A stretch of DNA of 64,000 nt from Macrophomina tecta (GCA_024180945.1 JAKSGN010000007.1:2790001-2854000); one strand, 5' to 3'. Shown: positions 22,674 to 34,113, numbered from the stretch's first letter. Numbers and translations are program-made. Notes: generated by a model from the letters alone, not told the origin.

Positions 22674-25156
22674 TCACGCCAGCTTCAAAAACGTCGAATC
22701 TCTCTTCTGCCTCTCCCACGCGCTCCTCTCCACCCGGCCCACGCTTTTCCTATACGCCGTGCCCTTTCTCCTCTCTATCCAAAGCACATTGTACCACTCA
22801 TACTTTTCCCCGCCTCTCGGCCGTTGCTCGTAATGCCATTCCTCGATCGGCTTGCGCCTCTCCCCGTCCACGCTGCCCGTCCTGGAAGCAGACCTGCTGC
22901 GATTACGGCCCCCGAGATCGTCGTCGTCGTCGTCCTCTTCAGCATCCTCCCAGCACCAGCCCCGCGAGAGGGCGACGAGCTCGATCTTCTGCCCCTTGGG
23001 TTCGATGTCGCATATGCCCTCGAAATTCGACTGCAGCATGCCCGCCCACACGCCCGCGTCATCCACCACCGAGAACGGGCCGGGGATCTTATGCCAGTCC
23101 TGCGCCTGCGCGTCCCCCACACTGCGCTCCGGTCCTCTCTTCCCCAGGTAAAACCACGTGCGCTCCGTGCAGCCTGATAGCAGCGGCGTGAACAGCCTGG
23201 GCGCGACGAGCTCGTGCTCGGGCGTCGCCGACACCAGCGGGATGGGGAACGCGTAGTTATCGAAGCCGGCGAAGCTGCCGTCAGGCGACTTCCTGCCCGT
23301 GACATGCCTGTACGCGTAGGGCCTGCCGTCTGGGTGGTCGATGACGTCGTAGTCGCCGCGCACGAGGTCCTTCAGGGGGACGGGGTGTTTTGACCAGCCG
23401 GCCGGCAGGTCGTCGTCGCGGCCGAGGTCCTCGATGGCGGTGCGGTACCGGCGCCAGGTGCTCTCGACGCGGATGAGGTCGGACTCGACGCTCTCGCGGA
23501 CGAACCAGACGACGGTGGGCACGGTGTGGGTCTGGTTGCCCGACATGGCGTGCAGCAGGTAGTCGTTGCCGCTCTTCCACGCGGCCGGGTCGATGCGGCC
23601 CTCCCAGCCCATCCAGCTCCAGCTGGGCAGCACGTCGGCCGCCTCGTCCTGCACCTGCGCCGGCGTCCGCCGCTTCATGCACGCCTCCTGCGACGACCAC
23701 AGCAGCGCCACGTCGAAGAACATGGCCGGCAGCCCGCACACGATGCCGCCCGCAAACGACCGCGCCATAGTCGACGCCACGCCTGCGAACGCGTACGGCA
23801 CGTCCTCTGGGTACGTCAGGTGCTTTGAGTTGAAGGCCCTGACCAGCTCCGCGTACTCCATCAGGTTCGGGAACCCGCCCGGCGCCGCGCGCTTTCGCCG
23901 TGGATGGTGTAGGATCGCCGCGCCAGCCCGCACGACGCTCTCCGGGCCGGCCAGTTTGGGGCACTGCACCTGCGCGATCTCCTCCTCCCACGACGCCACG
24001 CCGCACTCCCAGTACACCGAGTCGTCCTTGAAGATGATCTTCCGCCGCGAGAAGAGGTACTCCTGGAACGTCCACGCCCGGTACGAGTACTTGGTCGGCA
24101 TGAGCCGGGAGAACCAGCCGTCACCGTAGCTCATCACCTGCGTGCCGTCACGCAGCGTGTGGATCTCGTCGGGCAGCTTGCGGGGCTGCGACACCCCCTT
24201 CACGCCGCGCAGCCCGAAATCCGCGTCCTCGCCTTGCGCGGCCACAATTGTCATGGAGGCATTGGCGTATATCGACGCCATCCCGTGGATCTGGTCCCAC
24301 AGCTCGTCCCCGTCCTCCTGCAAGATGCACAGCGAATCCACCCACAAGTACCTCATCCCCAGCAACGGCACCAGGCCGATCGCGTCCCTGACGGTCCGCG
24401 GAATGGCGACGTCGACCCGATCCAGGTAGCCGTCCTGCTGCAGGTTCTCCAGGTCCTCGCGCAGCGTCTTGTACTGCGGAACGGCGCCCCAAACGTAGCT
24501 CAGCGCGACGTACGACTGCGTCGGGTCGGCCTCGACCAGGCGCCGGCGGCGCGTGTCGACAAACCAGCGCGGACGCGCCGACACGGGCGACGAGCACGGC
24601 TCCACGCTCTTGCACAGCCCGCCGTGCTCGTCGTAGCATGTCGAGATCCACCGCCGGAATGTGTCGCTGTCGATCCAGTCCTCGTCGCCGATGCCAAACT
24701 TGTCGCCGAACGGCGACTCCTCGGTGCGGGCGGCGAACTGGATGCGGTTCTGCAGCAGGTCTAGTTGGGTTTCGGATATCACTGTTGCTGCGGCTTGTTG
24801 GTGCTGTTGGGAGCCGGTTCCGGTCAAGTGGGCGCTCGTGCCGCCGGCGCCCCTCCAGACATGCACCTCGTCGAATGAGCCGGCCCCTTGTGACGGAGAG
24901 GACGACGACGGCCAGCGGACGCCGCGCAGCAGGGCCGGATGCGACGAGCACGACGTCTCCTCGGTGATGGCCGCTAATGCGCCGAGCTTGAGGTGCACTG
25001 ATGCGCCGAACGGGTACTCCAGCACCCATTTCAGCCTGTTACAAACATCACATCTCGGGGCCTTCCGGTCATAATTACAAAAAACACCCAGTCAGCGAGC
25101 AAGAAACATGGAAAGTAAAAGGAAGACTGAACGAGAGAAGCTTCGGCGAGAGCGAC

Positions 25157-25193
<37 letters not shown>

Positions 25194-25268
25194 ACCCACA
25201 ATTTCGGATTTCGTAACTTCGTCCTGGTATAGCTTCTCCCAGTGGAGATTCGCGGCATCAAAATTCAT
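22674..25268 (-). CDS. HET-domain (heterokaryon incompatibility) protein
   Basis: Two exons, 25268-25200 and 25061-22674, encode 818 residues. The long second exon has no usable ATG at its 5' end, but reading continues upstream into APRCDVCNRLKWVLEY. A short first exon (MNFDAANLHWEKLYQDEV...) joins in phase 0 across a 138-bp intron with donor GTGGGT and acceptor GGAAG, including a T34 run. The HET domain (~residues 200-360) is clear: SYVALSYVWGAVPQYKTLRE, IPRTVRDAIGLVPLLGMRYL, WVDSLCILQEDGDE, MASIYANASMTIVAAQG, then YSYRAWTFQEYLFSRR. Such proteins trigger cell death on non-self fusion or act in NLR-like immunity; most family members have unknown function. The N-terminal CxxC is typical of the family. 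Near the C-terminus there is an acidic stretch (EDAEEDDDDDDLGG). No partner such as het-s or an NLR is adjacent. Confidence 0.9.
25159..25192 (+). repeat. Poly(A)34 homopolymer
   Basis: Thirty-four consecutive A on the plus strand, i.e. T34 inside the first intron of the HET gene, where it could serve as an extreme polypyrimidine tract. Confidence 0.95.
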
Positions 25269-26757
25269 GATTCCAAAAGAGCAAGATTTTTGTTGAAGGG
25301 TTGGGCTGTTGGCGATTTAAGGAGGGGGGCCCGCCGCCGGATCTGTAAGGAGTGGACACCGCCTTGCCCTTGGAGATGACGTAAGCCGCTGGAACACCAC
25401 TAATCGCGTCAAAGGGAACCCCAGGCAAGAAAATATATAAAAAGATCAATAACGCCTCGAGAAGCCCGCAGTAAGTGTGTCCCGTGGCTCGCGCGGAATA
25501 CGAACGTTGGTCTATTGCCCTCCATTTTTCAATCCCGGTCACTGCCTCGCGCCTGCCCCTATTCTTGGCCCCTGAAGAGCTGAACCTGCCCTGCGGATTG
25601 CGGTTGAACAGATCCGTTAGCCGAATACTGCTGATCATGTAGGTACAGGCCCAAAAATAGTGTAAGTTAGTAGATGGACACGGCCTCGTACTGCATCCGG
25701 CGAGGCTGCACCCAGCACTGACGCCGCGCTACCAGTGAGCTGATCTCCACAATATTGTCGTGCTTAGTTACACCTCCCGGATCCACTTTATCGACATCCA
25801 TGACCTTGCAGCTCCCAAGGTATTTGAACCCATCTCGAAACGGTCTTGGAAGAGTCAGAAAGCTGGTACCGAGTATCGAGCAGACGATACCCCCGGCCGT
25901 GCTCCCGGCAGTCCTATCCCGATGCTGCCTCTGCCGGTCGGGAAAAGGCAGGGAAATTTCGTGTCTTCTGGTTATAAAATTGGTCGAAACACATACAACC
26001 TCCTGCAGCAACACCAGCAAGCACGTCTACTCGAGAATGGAAGCATGCGCACACTCCGTGACTGCGCAACGGTCAAGTAAATCAGCCGCCAGAACATGCA
26101 GGAGTACTTACACTACAGAGTCTACAGTTCACCACAAGGCATCTGGAAACGTCTGGGGCAGAAATGTCTGGAACGCCGTTGCCGTATATATCTTTCATGG
26201 CGCTGTGCCAGCCATTATCCACAACGAAATCCGCGCTGCACAATTCAGGGGTCGCACTTTGGTGCGGTATGCTCCCGACCCGCTGGGCCGGTTGTTTTAG
26301 CTTCTCCGGGAAGGCAGCATATTCTCCGAGATAATCATTTTGACGCGATAGATACGGCCAAAAGTAATTACATATGATTCCACCCAGGGATGAAACGGAG
26401 CGGGATACCCTGGAACAACTCTCACAGTATCCTTCCAAATACCTTTTTTTAGCCGCTTTGGGCGCTCGAACAATCACCGATTCAACCTCCACGGTTGTGC
26501 TCCGGCCAGGTACCCAAGATGGAAAGCCCTCGAGGCAAGGATGCATCCTTCAATGACATCCGATGTGTGATGCTCCGTGATGAGATATGCCGTGCATCCC
26601 GTATGCACGTCCGCGGCACTGTCTCATTGGATGACTGGTGATGCTGTCCCATGATTTTCAAGTTGGTTATTGATAAGGCTTCAAAAGGCGAGAGATCGAG
26701 CTCATTTTCTATCAACTTGTAAGCCCCTCGATTCGGAAACTCTCATCCTCTGTGACC
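25269..26757. other. Stretch with coding-like but stop-interrupted frames (possible decayed gene)
   Basis: No intact gene could be assembled. On the minus strand a frame stays open from ~26624 to 26477 (peptide includes YLITEHHTSDVIEG and AFHLGYLAGAQPW). It meets TGA at 26474-26476, then stays open in the same frame to a TAA at 26297-26299 (peptide includes KGIWKDTVRVVPGYPAP and HPWVESYVITFGRIYRV). Further down, a frame at ~26020-25667 (KVMDVDKVDPGGVTKHDN) is also open. The peptides look protein-like but match no family I recognise, and the plus strand is also partly open. It may be a degenerate gene, a transposon relic or chance. Confidence 0.25.
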
Positions 26758-28569
26758 TCAATTGCTTCCCTCTCTTTTCGTGAATTGAAGGAAGGGCCCC
26801 TCCTTCCCACTTGTGAAATGACTCCAAATACGGTAATCCTCTCGACGGGCTTCTGCTACCTGTACTCCAACTTTCCCCAGTTTTCCTTCAGCAACCTTGA
26901 AATCCATATGATAGACAATCTGTGCGAGCAAAGTGCTCAATTCCATATACGCCAGGTTTTTGCCAATACAGCCACGAGAACCTAGGGAGAAAGGCGCGAA
27001 CGCTTTTTTTGACAGTTCAAGCTTGTTGCCCCCATGGGATCCTGTCATCCAGCGGTCGGGGTCGAAGGCGTCCGGGTTGAAAAAGTAGGCAGGATTCCGA
27101 TGAACCGAGTACAGACACGTTGCCACATCCGTTCCTTTCGGAAGTACTACACCACCCACTTGTGATTCGCTTTTCGTTTCTCTCCACAACGGAGCCGCAA
27201 CAGGTGGGGCTAGCCGTAGTGCTTCATCTATGCAGGCTCTGAGATAGGAGCAACTCGTTAGCTCAGGACCCGGACGAATTTCTTCGACCGCTGTAAAGGC
27301 TTCTCTGATCTCAGAAGCCAATCTAGCGTACACAGCTGAGTCGCGAGAAATATAGAACAAGGCCGCAGAGATAGCGACAGAGGACGTATCCGTACCTTCC
27401 CAAGTAAGCATGCGTAATTCGTTTGGAGCCCCAAGTCATGGATGGCTCACTCACCCGCGATCATCATTACCATTCCGTCGGCAGCAAGCTCGGGCGTGGA
27501 CATGGGACGAGCTGCAGACGAATTGTTCTGTATGAGGTTTGCGAAGATGTCATGAACCTGCTCTTCTTTCCCAAGGGCCACCCTGTTCGCAGCAAAGCGG
27601 TACGATTTGTTCCTGAATGCCTGCGCTTCTTTTTCTTTCCTTCGAAATAGAAGCCTCATAAACCCCGGGAGTGTCGCGGTTAAAGGCTGCTCCACAGACA
27701 TTCCAGCCAAAAACATAGCGGCATCAATTTCCTCCACGATCGCACGCCCTGTCTCGTCGCCCATGAGATTTTGTGGGGTATAAAACACAACATGGGACAT
27801 GACATCGAACGTGAAATAGGAACCTTTCACGTTAACCACTGAGCTTTGCTTCAAGAGACATTCACTTACTAAGTTGCCCGAGGTTTACCGGAGGCCCCCA
27901 TGAGCCTTGTCCGAGAGAGTCTACGGAAGACATCAACGCACTACAAAACACAGCCGCTTTTTCGCGCAAAAGCGGCGCATACTTCTGTAGGGCATTGACG
28001 GAGAACGCCTGACTGAGTAATCTTCTTCGAGGCGCATGATCCTCTTTGTCCAACGCCGAGAGGATGCTAAAAGGCCCACCTTCATTGAAAGAAGTGTAAC
28101 CCTTTGACTTTTTCGTTACTCCGGGCTTTGTGTATATATCTTTTCACTTAGTAATGAAATTTATTAAGGAGTAGTTGCTTACCATGAAGCCCTTCGGCAT
28201 TATTGAACAAAAGGCCATTCGGCCTATAGCGGACAACGTCTCCTGATACGAGATTAGAGGGAATCTTTATGCGTCTGCTTGAATCAGATACCATATTTTT
28301 GATGACACCTTGCGATATCAAGATGAATGTTACCAGTATATGACTGGTAAGCAGCGTACCACGACGTACACTTGGCAAGAAAAGGACCAGGGTACCGAGC
28401 AAGCGGATGGAAGGTCAACCGGTAGAAAACGAAGAGCAACTATTCGATATACGTTAGTCTGTTGCAACTATGTGGACGGGACACCTACTGTAAATAGAGC
28501 AATTGCAGATGCCGCAGTAGCAGCTGTAGGAATGCCGAGATATTCCAAGCTTCTTTGGGGATCCACCAT
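26758..28569 (-). CDS. Cytochrome P450 monooxygenase (microsomal, benzoate-hydroxylase-like class)
   Basis: Six exons reconstruct an uninterrupted 521-residue P450: 28569-28489, 28439-28292, 28242-28183, 28139-27870, 27823-27455, 27395-26758; all introns are GT-AG, 43-59 bp, with consistent phase. The N-terminus is a membrane anchor, then [19 protein letters not shown]. Conserved P450 elements follow: [46 protein letters not shown], the I-helix IAGGTDTSS (~308), K-helix EALR (~366), FDPDRW and the heme loop [11 protein letters not shown] with the thiolate Cys (~455). Family resemblance is to fungal P450s often annotated 'benzoate 4-monooxygenase-like'; the real substrate is unknown. It lies alone in more AT-rich, gene-poor DNA, with no oxidoreductase or synthase adjacent. 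A TATA-like stretch (TATATA) is near 28625. The flank may have decayed, but the gene itself shows no breaks. Confidence 0.88.
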
Positions 28570-31500
28570 GTCTGTAGAAGGGCGAGTTCGTGCTTGACCT
28601 TAAGATCGTTGGTGCAGACACCGCTTTATATACACCGAAGCGCAGCCGACAAGTGAAAGAATAGAAAGCTCGAAACTAGGACGATGAAACTAGCGCAGGA
28701 GTGGATCCTCGCGATAATTTTTCCTATTCAGGATTCGCGGTCCTATTCTTTACTAGGGTTCACTAATCACTCCGACACAATTTGAAGAATAGGCGATTGG
28801 ACTGGAATCCCGCGATTAAGAGATGAATTATTAGAATAAAAGGGACCTTCGACGATTTCTCCAGTTCCCTTTGGTTTATTTGCGCTTTAGAGGATTAAGC
28901 AATTGAGGTCCTATATCAGGCAGTATGGTCTTGATTCGTAATCTGTACATCGTCTATTGCTTAATATGCCGAGATGCCGCGGTAATCTGTGTTTACTCAG
29001 CTCAACGCGATATCTCGGCGATACTAGGATTGGCTACGACTCAACCCCCATCCGGAATGGGTCAGCAACCTACGTAGTAGAGTATTATTAGTGGAGGCTG
29101 ACTCGCGCGTAGAGAATGCCAGTGAAGCCGTCGCTGGTACGAAAAGTCAACACAGGAGGCTGGGTTTCCGGCTTGCGCCGACCTTGCTGTTACGCCGTTA
29201 CTCTTTCTGGGGGAGGTCGGGCGTATCGTCGGGTAGCGTAGGCTTTCGGGGGGCCGTGGCAGTAGGCAGGGGAGGGTCGCACGCAATATTGGGGTAAGAA
29301 TCAATTGACAAGTTGACCACGAGGGTCCTATCTACTGTGAACGAGTGTGCTCTATATACTATAGGAAATGGTAGTTGTGACCGCTGGCTGTGACCGCGGT
29401 GATCCTGGTGGTCAGGTTGAGTGGTCAGGCCTTGGCGTTGTGACCGCGGTGTTATTGCTGAGTCATCAAGGTGGTCACGGGCGTCTTGTGTCTTGGCTGC
29501 GTTGTGCTGGTGGGTCCGATTTCCTCCAGCTCAGCGCTTCCTCTCCTTCCCTTCTTGCTGCGCCGTAACACTTGCAAACCAGTTTTATATTATGCACTTG
29601 CCCGAGTTCCACTAATTATCCCGCCTTCCTCCAGTATCAAGCTACATGCTGTGAGTATAATGTCGTTCCACATTGTCGAAAAAGCCTGCTCGCCATCATA
29701 AAATTTCCTGCTGCAATGGTGCAGTGCTGCGCTGGCTTAGCAGCTTTCTCAATCAGTCGTCCAACGCTTCTGTCCCTTCTCATACGGCGTGCGAAAGATG
29801 AGCCTTTGTTTGTTGAACCTGCTGCATGAGCCCACTTCTGCAGTCGTACGTCAGACGTCAGGCGTGGCACCCGGCCTAGATGGCAGAAGTATCTCCATCA
29901 GATCTTTCTGTCCTCATCTGCATTATCAGCGAGCTTGTGGCCCTTGATGTGTGCTCGGAAGGTCACAGGCCCATATCTTAATAACAATTCTCTGTCTCTA
30001 CGCGTGAACACGCTTAAGCCCCGGCGCTCAACGCACACCAGCACCGCCAGGAACGAGATAACTCAGGGCAAAGAGCTTCTTACACGAGACGCTTCTCTTC
30101 TTTCCCAACGTGCTTCATGAGAAAGAAATGAGCGCTGGCACATACGTCTTGCTCTCATATCTACTCTTAAGCCCCAGCGCAATGTCTCTGCTTTTCTGCT
30201 GCGACACCACCAGGTGCCCTGAAAATGAGTCTGGCACAGCCGGACGCGAAGTCGGAAATGCGACTCCACCGAAGGCAATTGGCACAGCAAACTCCACCAC
30301 CGGCCTGGAATCCAAACCAATCACTTGGAATGTCGGCCTCCAGGGACTCAGTGCCCAGAGAGGCAGTTCCTAGGTACGCTTTAACCGCAACGACTACCTT
30401 GGCACATTGGCGTCTCTCCATCTGACGAACAGCATCAGCTGCGCGCTCTTATTTGAAGGGATTGCCGGCTACCCCAACGTACGTGGGCGCAGAACGAGCC
30501 CGAGTAACTTCACCTGTGCGGATGTGCTTTCTCAGCGCTGCCTTTCGGATCTGCTTGCTCAGGTTGGGGGCGAGGTTTGAGGGTCTGCTTGCACAGCACA
30601 GCGACCAAGGCGCTGCAGCCGTATGCAATGAGCTGCGGGATACAACTTCCGCCAGTCCAAGTCCTCCGGGCAGCTGCGCACGAGCCGTAACAGGCCGGGG
30701 CAACGTGATTGTTCAGCGTGACTGGCCCTGTGCATCTGACGTCACCGCCAGCCTCGATACATAGCCGATCGCTTTTGTAGCACTTACCGCCGCACCTTTG
30801 CATGAGCATGCTGTTGGCCAGATGAAGTGCCATCCCACCACCGGCCACGACTACGGTCTCTCACCCGTGGCCACTCGGCGGGAGCAAGCCGCCAGCCGCG
30901 AACGGAGCCAACTCTCACCGATAAGTGAGGCCATTACGCCGACCGTGGCACTCTTTGGTAGTGAGAAAACAAAAAATCGCGGAGAACCAGGAAGCCTGTC
31001 TGCAGCTTGTTGAGCACAAGGTAAACCATGTCGACGACTCGTCGTGGGCATTGGTTTCCGCCGGCTGGTACCAAATTTCATGCATATCTTTCGTTCTTGG
31101 CCATCTTAGTAGCTACCGCAGCCACCTCACTGCTTTAGTAACCGATGAAGGCACAGAATACACATATTTAAAGCAATATTCAGGAGTGGAGAAGTACTTC
31201 GGGGATGCCTGTGAGAGCGCCCGGTACATGAAGAACAAAGAAGTGGGCAAATCGACGCGAATTCAAGTACTGCTAAGAATTACACGAAGAGTTGAGAGAG
31301 AATTCAAGAGAGGGAGATCGATGCCAGAAAGCCACGCGGGAAGTATCTTTCATTTTCCGTATGTTGGTCGAATAAATGTTGCGGCACAGTCTGTCTACAG
31401 GGCGCCTCCCCGGTCCTTTGCATCACTGATGAGAACAATCAAATGCGTTTCTTACAAGTTTCAGGTTGCCCCGTCGCGTATCTAAAAACAAGTCAAAGAA

Positions 31501-31670
31501 AGACAAAAGGCCAAGAAAATGAGGAATGAAAAAGATAAGCGATAGACTCAAGGAAAAATAAGAAACAAAAACACGTGAACCAGTTGTCGCGTTGTTGATG
31601 TAAGCCAGACACCAAGTGCGCCCACTCACAGAAGCGAAAGTTTGTCCGGTGAAGACGATCAAATCTGCAC
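28570..31670. other. Gene-poor, AT-richer region without recognised gene
   Basis: Three kilobases between the P450 start and the orphan gene. Short open frames (for example 30925-31485 plus) have no domain or splice logic that I could support. A 13-bp sequence, TGTGACCGCGGTG, occurs at 29389-29401 and again at 29439-29451. The composition and lack of genes would fit an old mobile-element remnant, but no terminal repeats or transposase fragments were identified. Confidence 0.4.
29389..29451. repeat. Short direct repeat TGTGACCGCGGTG, two copies 50 bp apart
   Basis: Identical 13-mers at 29389-29401 and 29439-29451; several GGTCA-type words lie between and around them. Function unknown. Confidence 0.6.
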
Positions 31671-32780
31671 TCATATCCATGTTACCTCACAAGATGCTTC
31701 TTCTCCGCTCACGCCCCTCCCACGAACGGACACCACCTCTTTCTGCCTCCGTGTTTTGAAGGCAGTCTTGACAACGTCAATGTCTGCCTCAAGCTCCGGA
31801 GGTTCTGGCTCCTCATGGATGGTCGTGAGATGCACAGCATCCTCGTCCCCAGATGCCGACGATGAATACCCCGAGAAATCGTCACGGTAAATGATCAACT
31901 GATCAGAATCGCTCTTCGTAACAGATCCATTCAAAGGAGCGTAGGGTGAGCAGTCGGAAGGGAACGCGTATCGAAGGTTGTAGAGCTGAGCACCAGGGCC
32001 GATGACCTCCCCGCCATAGGCCTTTGTGACTGAGGCCTCGATGCGGTCGCGAGTGCCCTGCTCAGGCTGTCCTTGGGACTGTTGCTGTGAAGCGGATTTC
32101 CAGTTGTTGGGATAGATAGGCTCGGGGTCTGAAGCGGGGTTGCTTGGAGACGGGAACTCCTGGTAAAGATCGAGGACCTCTTCTATGGAGGGTATTGTGT
32201 AGGTGCTGCTGTGATTCAGGATGTGCGGGTAGCGCGTGCCTTCAAATGTGGTCAGTCACCCCGACGATCAACCCAGCTCCAACCGATAGTGACGAGTTTA
32301 CAGTGGAAGACAAGCAGGAGAATATGCCCGGGTCAAAGCTGGGGCCGGAACTAGAAACACGTTGGTACAAGAAAAAGAAACAATGGTCGGTAGTTTGAGT
32401 AACAGAGGCCACGTTGTTGAGAGACATTGTCTTGAACATACCTCTGACGTCTCCGGTGACGGTCGCCACGACGACATCATCATCCTCGATTCCAGCAGCA
32501 ATCATCTCCTGCGCCCTACGGGCCTCCTTCCCAAAGTCGGGTTGGCTTGCCGCCATGTTAAATGATGCAGGTAGTCAACAGCAGCAGCTCTCTGCTCGAT
32601 ATTGGACCCGCAATTGCCTTGAGTGCGACAAATAGTCTGGCGCACCTCCAGAGCCGCGGCAAGGTTCTCCGAAACCTTGCGAGGGTTGTATGGGGTGGCA
32701 GTTGTGGTGGAAGAGAATGCGAGATGTAGCAGAAGGACTGTGGACAGTAAGCTTGTCAGGGATATGGCGTGAAGATGCAT
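31671..32780 (-). CDS. Orphan protein, possibly secreted (5' structure uncertain)
   Basis: The secure part is two exons, 32556-32442 and 32239-31671, joined by GT-AG, giving a 227-residue protein if translation starts at the ATG at 32556. It includes ARRAQEMIAAGIEDDDVVV, YPHILNHSSTYTIPSIEEVL, GGEVIGPGAQLYNLRYAFP and an acidic Ser-rich end. Just upstream, in another frame, an ATG at 32780 begins a strong signal-peptide-like sequence (MHLHAISLTSLLSTVLLLHL) followed by CRTQGNC. An intron with a weak donor (GTCCAA, acceptor GGCAAG, 62 nt) or a different junction (GTGCGC...GGGAAG) would fuse the two in frame and yield a secreted protein. I could not decide between them. No known domain was recognised. 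The 202-bp second intron is long for this genome. Confidence 0.5.
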
Positions 32781-33814
32781 GGGAAAGTGGACAGGTTGAT
32801 GGAGACGGAGCAAGCAGCTTATATCGTGGCAGGCATGGCACGTTGATAGGTGTTGGCAGATGGTGGCAAATACGGCGGACAGCATCTGAAACACCTGGAA
32901 TTCCTCCAGACGGCAGGGGACGGCACGTTAGGATGGAGGCGCAAGGTTGGACCGGTCACGCAAAGGACAGCATAACAGCGCCTTCAGCGGTACTCTGATG
33001 CTCGCTCGTGTTGAGACATCCTTGACCGGGAGCGTTGGTTTTCCTTCATCGCGTGGGAGGCGCAGGTCTCGGTAGGGCATTTCTATATTCAGCCCTTTTG
33101 GGATGCAAACGTGTTGGTCATTGGATACGGCTTGTGGTCAGCACGGGACGAGATGGGCAGATCGGGCTACAGAAGAACAGGCTGGGGCATTTGTGGTAGT
33201 TGTTGGACGCCAAACGAGCAGCTGCGGACCGGGCATCCCAGCTGGAGGATGAGACATCGAGTCCAAGACCAGCATATGTTGCAGGAAACATCTGAAGCGG
33301 CGCGGGCCGCTGGAAACGTCAGCGCAGGGCACAACGGCCTGGACCTCGCTTGGGGCTTCAACGGATCTGACAGCGGCCGGTTTGCCCGTCCCAACAGCGC
33401 AGTGCAGCAATTGGTTTGTTGCGAGTGAGCAGAGGATTTGGCATTGTCGAGGACAGCAGCCGACTTGTGCACGCCGCAGCAGCTCGCAGATGGGGGTTGT
33501 AGGGCGGACAAAGGCAGGGGTGCTTCTATTCTGGCGATGGGGATGCGGACGCATGTTGGCCCAGCTGCGGCGCGAACGCCACAAGCGCGAGCAGCGGGCG
33601 GCGCAGCGCAGCTGGCAGGGCGACAAGGGAATGGGCCCAGCGGGCGGATGGGGCTCTTCTGTGCGCCGTGTTGAGCTGCTGTGGGGGAGAGGCAGCGACG
33701 TGTTCGTGGAGCAGTCAGATGACGCCGATCGGAGCACGGTGGGCGTTGACGCAGTCTGCGCGACTCGGCGGCGGGTGCGAGCGGTGGCACGGAGGGGCTG
33801 ATAAGAAGGTTGCG

Positions 33815-33985
33815 CAGCAGCAGCAGCAGCAGCAGCATGTGAGACTGACGCGATAGGCAGCCGGAGACGCGGCCGGATCGGGCGCGGCGAGGGCGAGGAA
33901 CAGGGCGATGGCGTGGTGTTGGGACGGAGCGGGCTGGGAAGAGGCTGGCAGCTTGCTGATTGCGCTGCTGCTGCTGCTGCTGCTG
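33815..33985. repeat. (CAG)7 and (CTG)7 inverted pair
   Basis: Seven CAG units at 33815-33835 and seven CTG units at 33965-33985, with 129 bp between. Being complementary, they could pair as a long stem in single-stranded DNA or in a leader transcript. Confidence 0.85.
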
Positions 33986-34049
33986 CGGCTGCTGCGACCG
34001 CTGCGACCGCTGCGACGCTGCTCAGACACTGGGCGTTGTTCCTGCTGCT

Positions 34050-34113
34050 GCCTCTGCCTCTCTCTGCCTCTCTCTGCCTCTGCCTCTCTCTGCCTCTGCC
34101 TCTGCCTCTGCCT
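34050..34113 (+). repeat. CT-rich tandem array (CTCTGC/CTCTCTGC units)
   Basis: Irregular tandem repetition of CTCTGCCT and CTCTCTGCCT words in the leader region of the CBM48 gene. It produces open frames of Leu/Ser/Ala on one strand and Arg/Glu on the other, which are not genes. Confidence 0.8.

Noticed and set aside
26374..26556. Plus-strand open frame of 60 codons in the decayed region
   Set aside because: It lies antisense to the stop-interrupted minus-strand frame; neither could be tied to a family, so it is not called.
26758..28569. P450 as a pseudogene
   Set aside because: At first the pieces lay in different frames, but six exons with GT-AG introns and consistent phases rebuild a complete 521-residue protein.
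30925..31485. Plus-strand open frame of 186 codons
   Set aside because: No ATG at its start, no domain, AT-rich gene-poor surroundings.
33138..33838. Two overlapping minus-strand frames of ~200 codons
   Set aside because: They overlap each other and plus-strand frames, are Cys/Arg/Pro-rich without a domain, and lie in the repeat-rich leader region.
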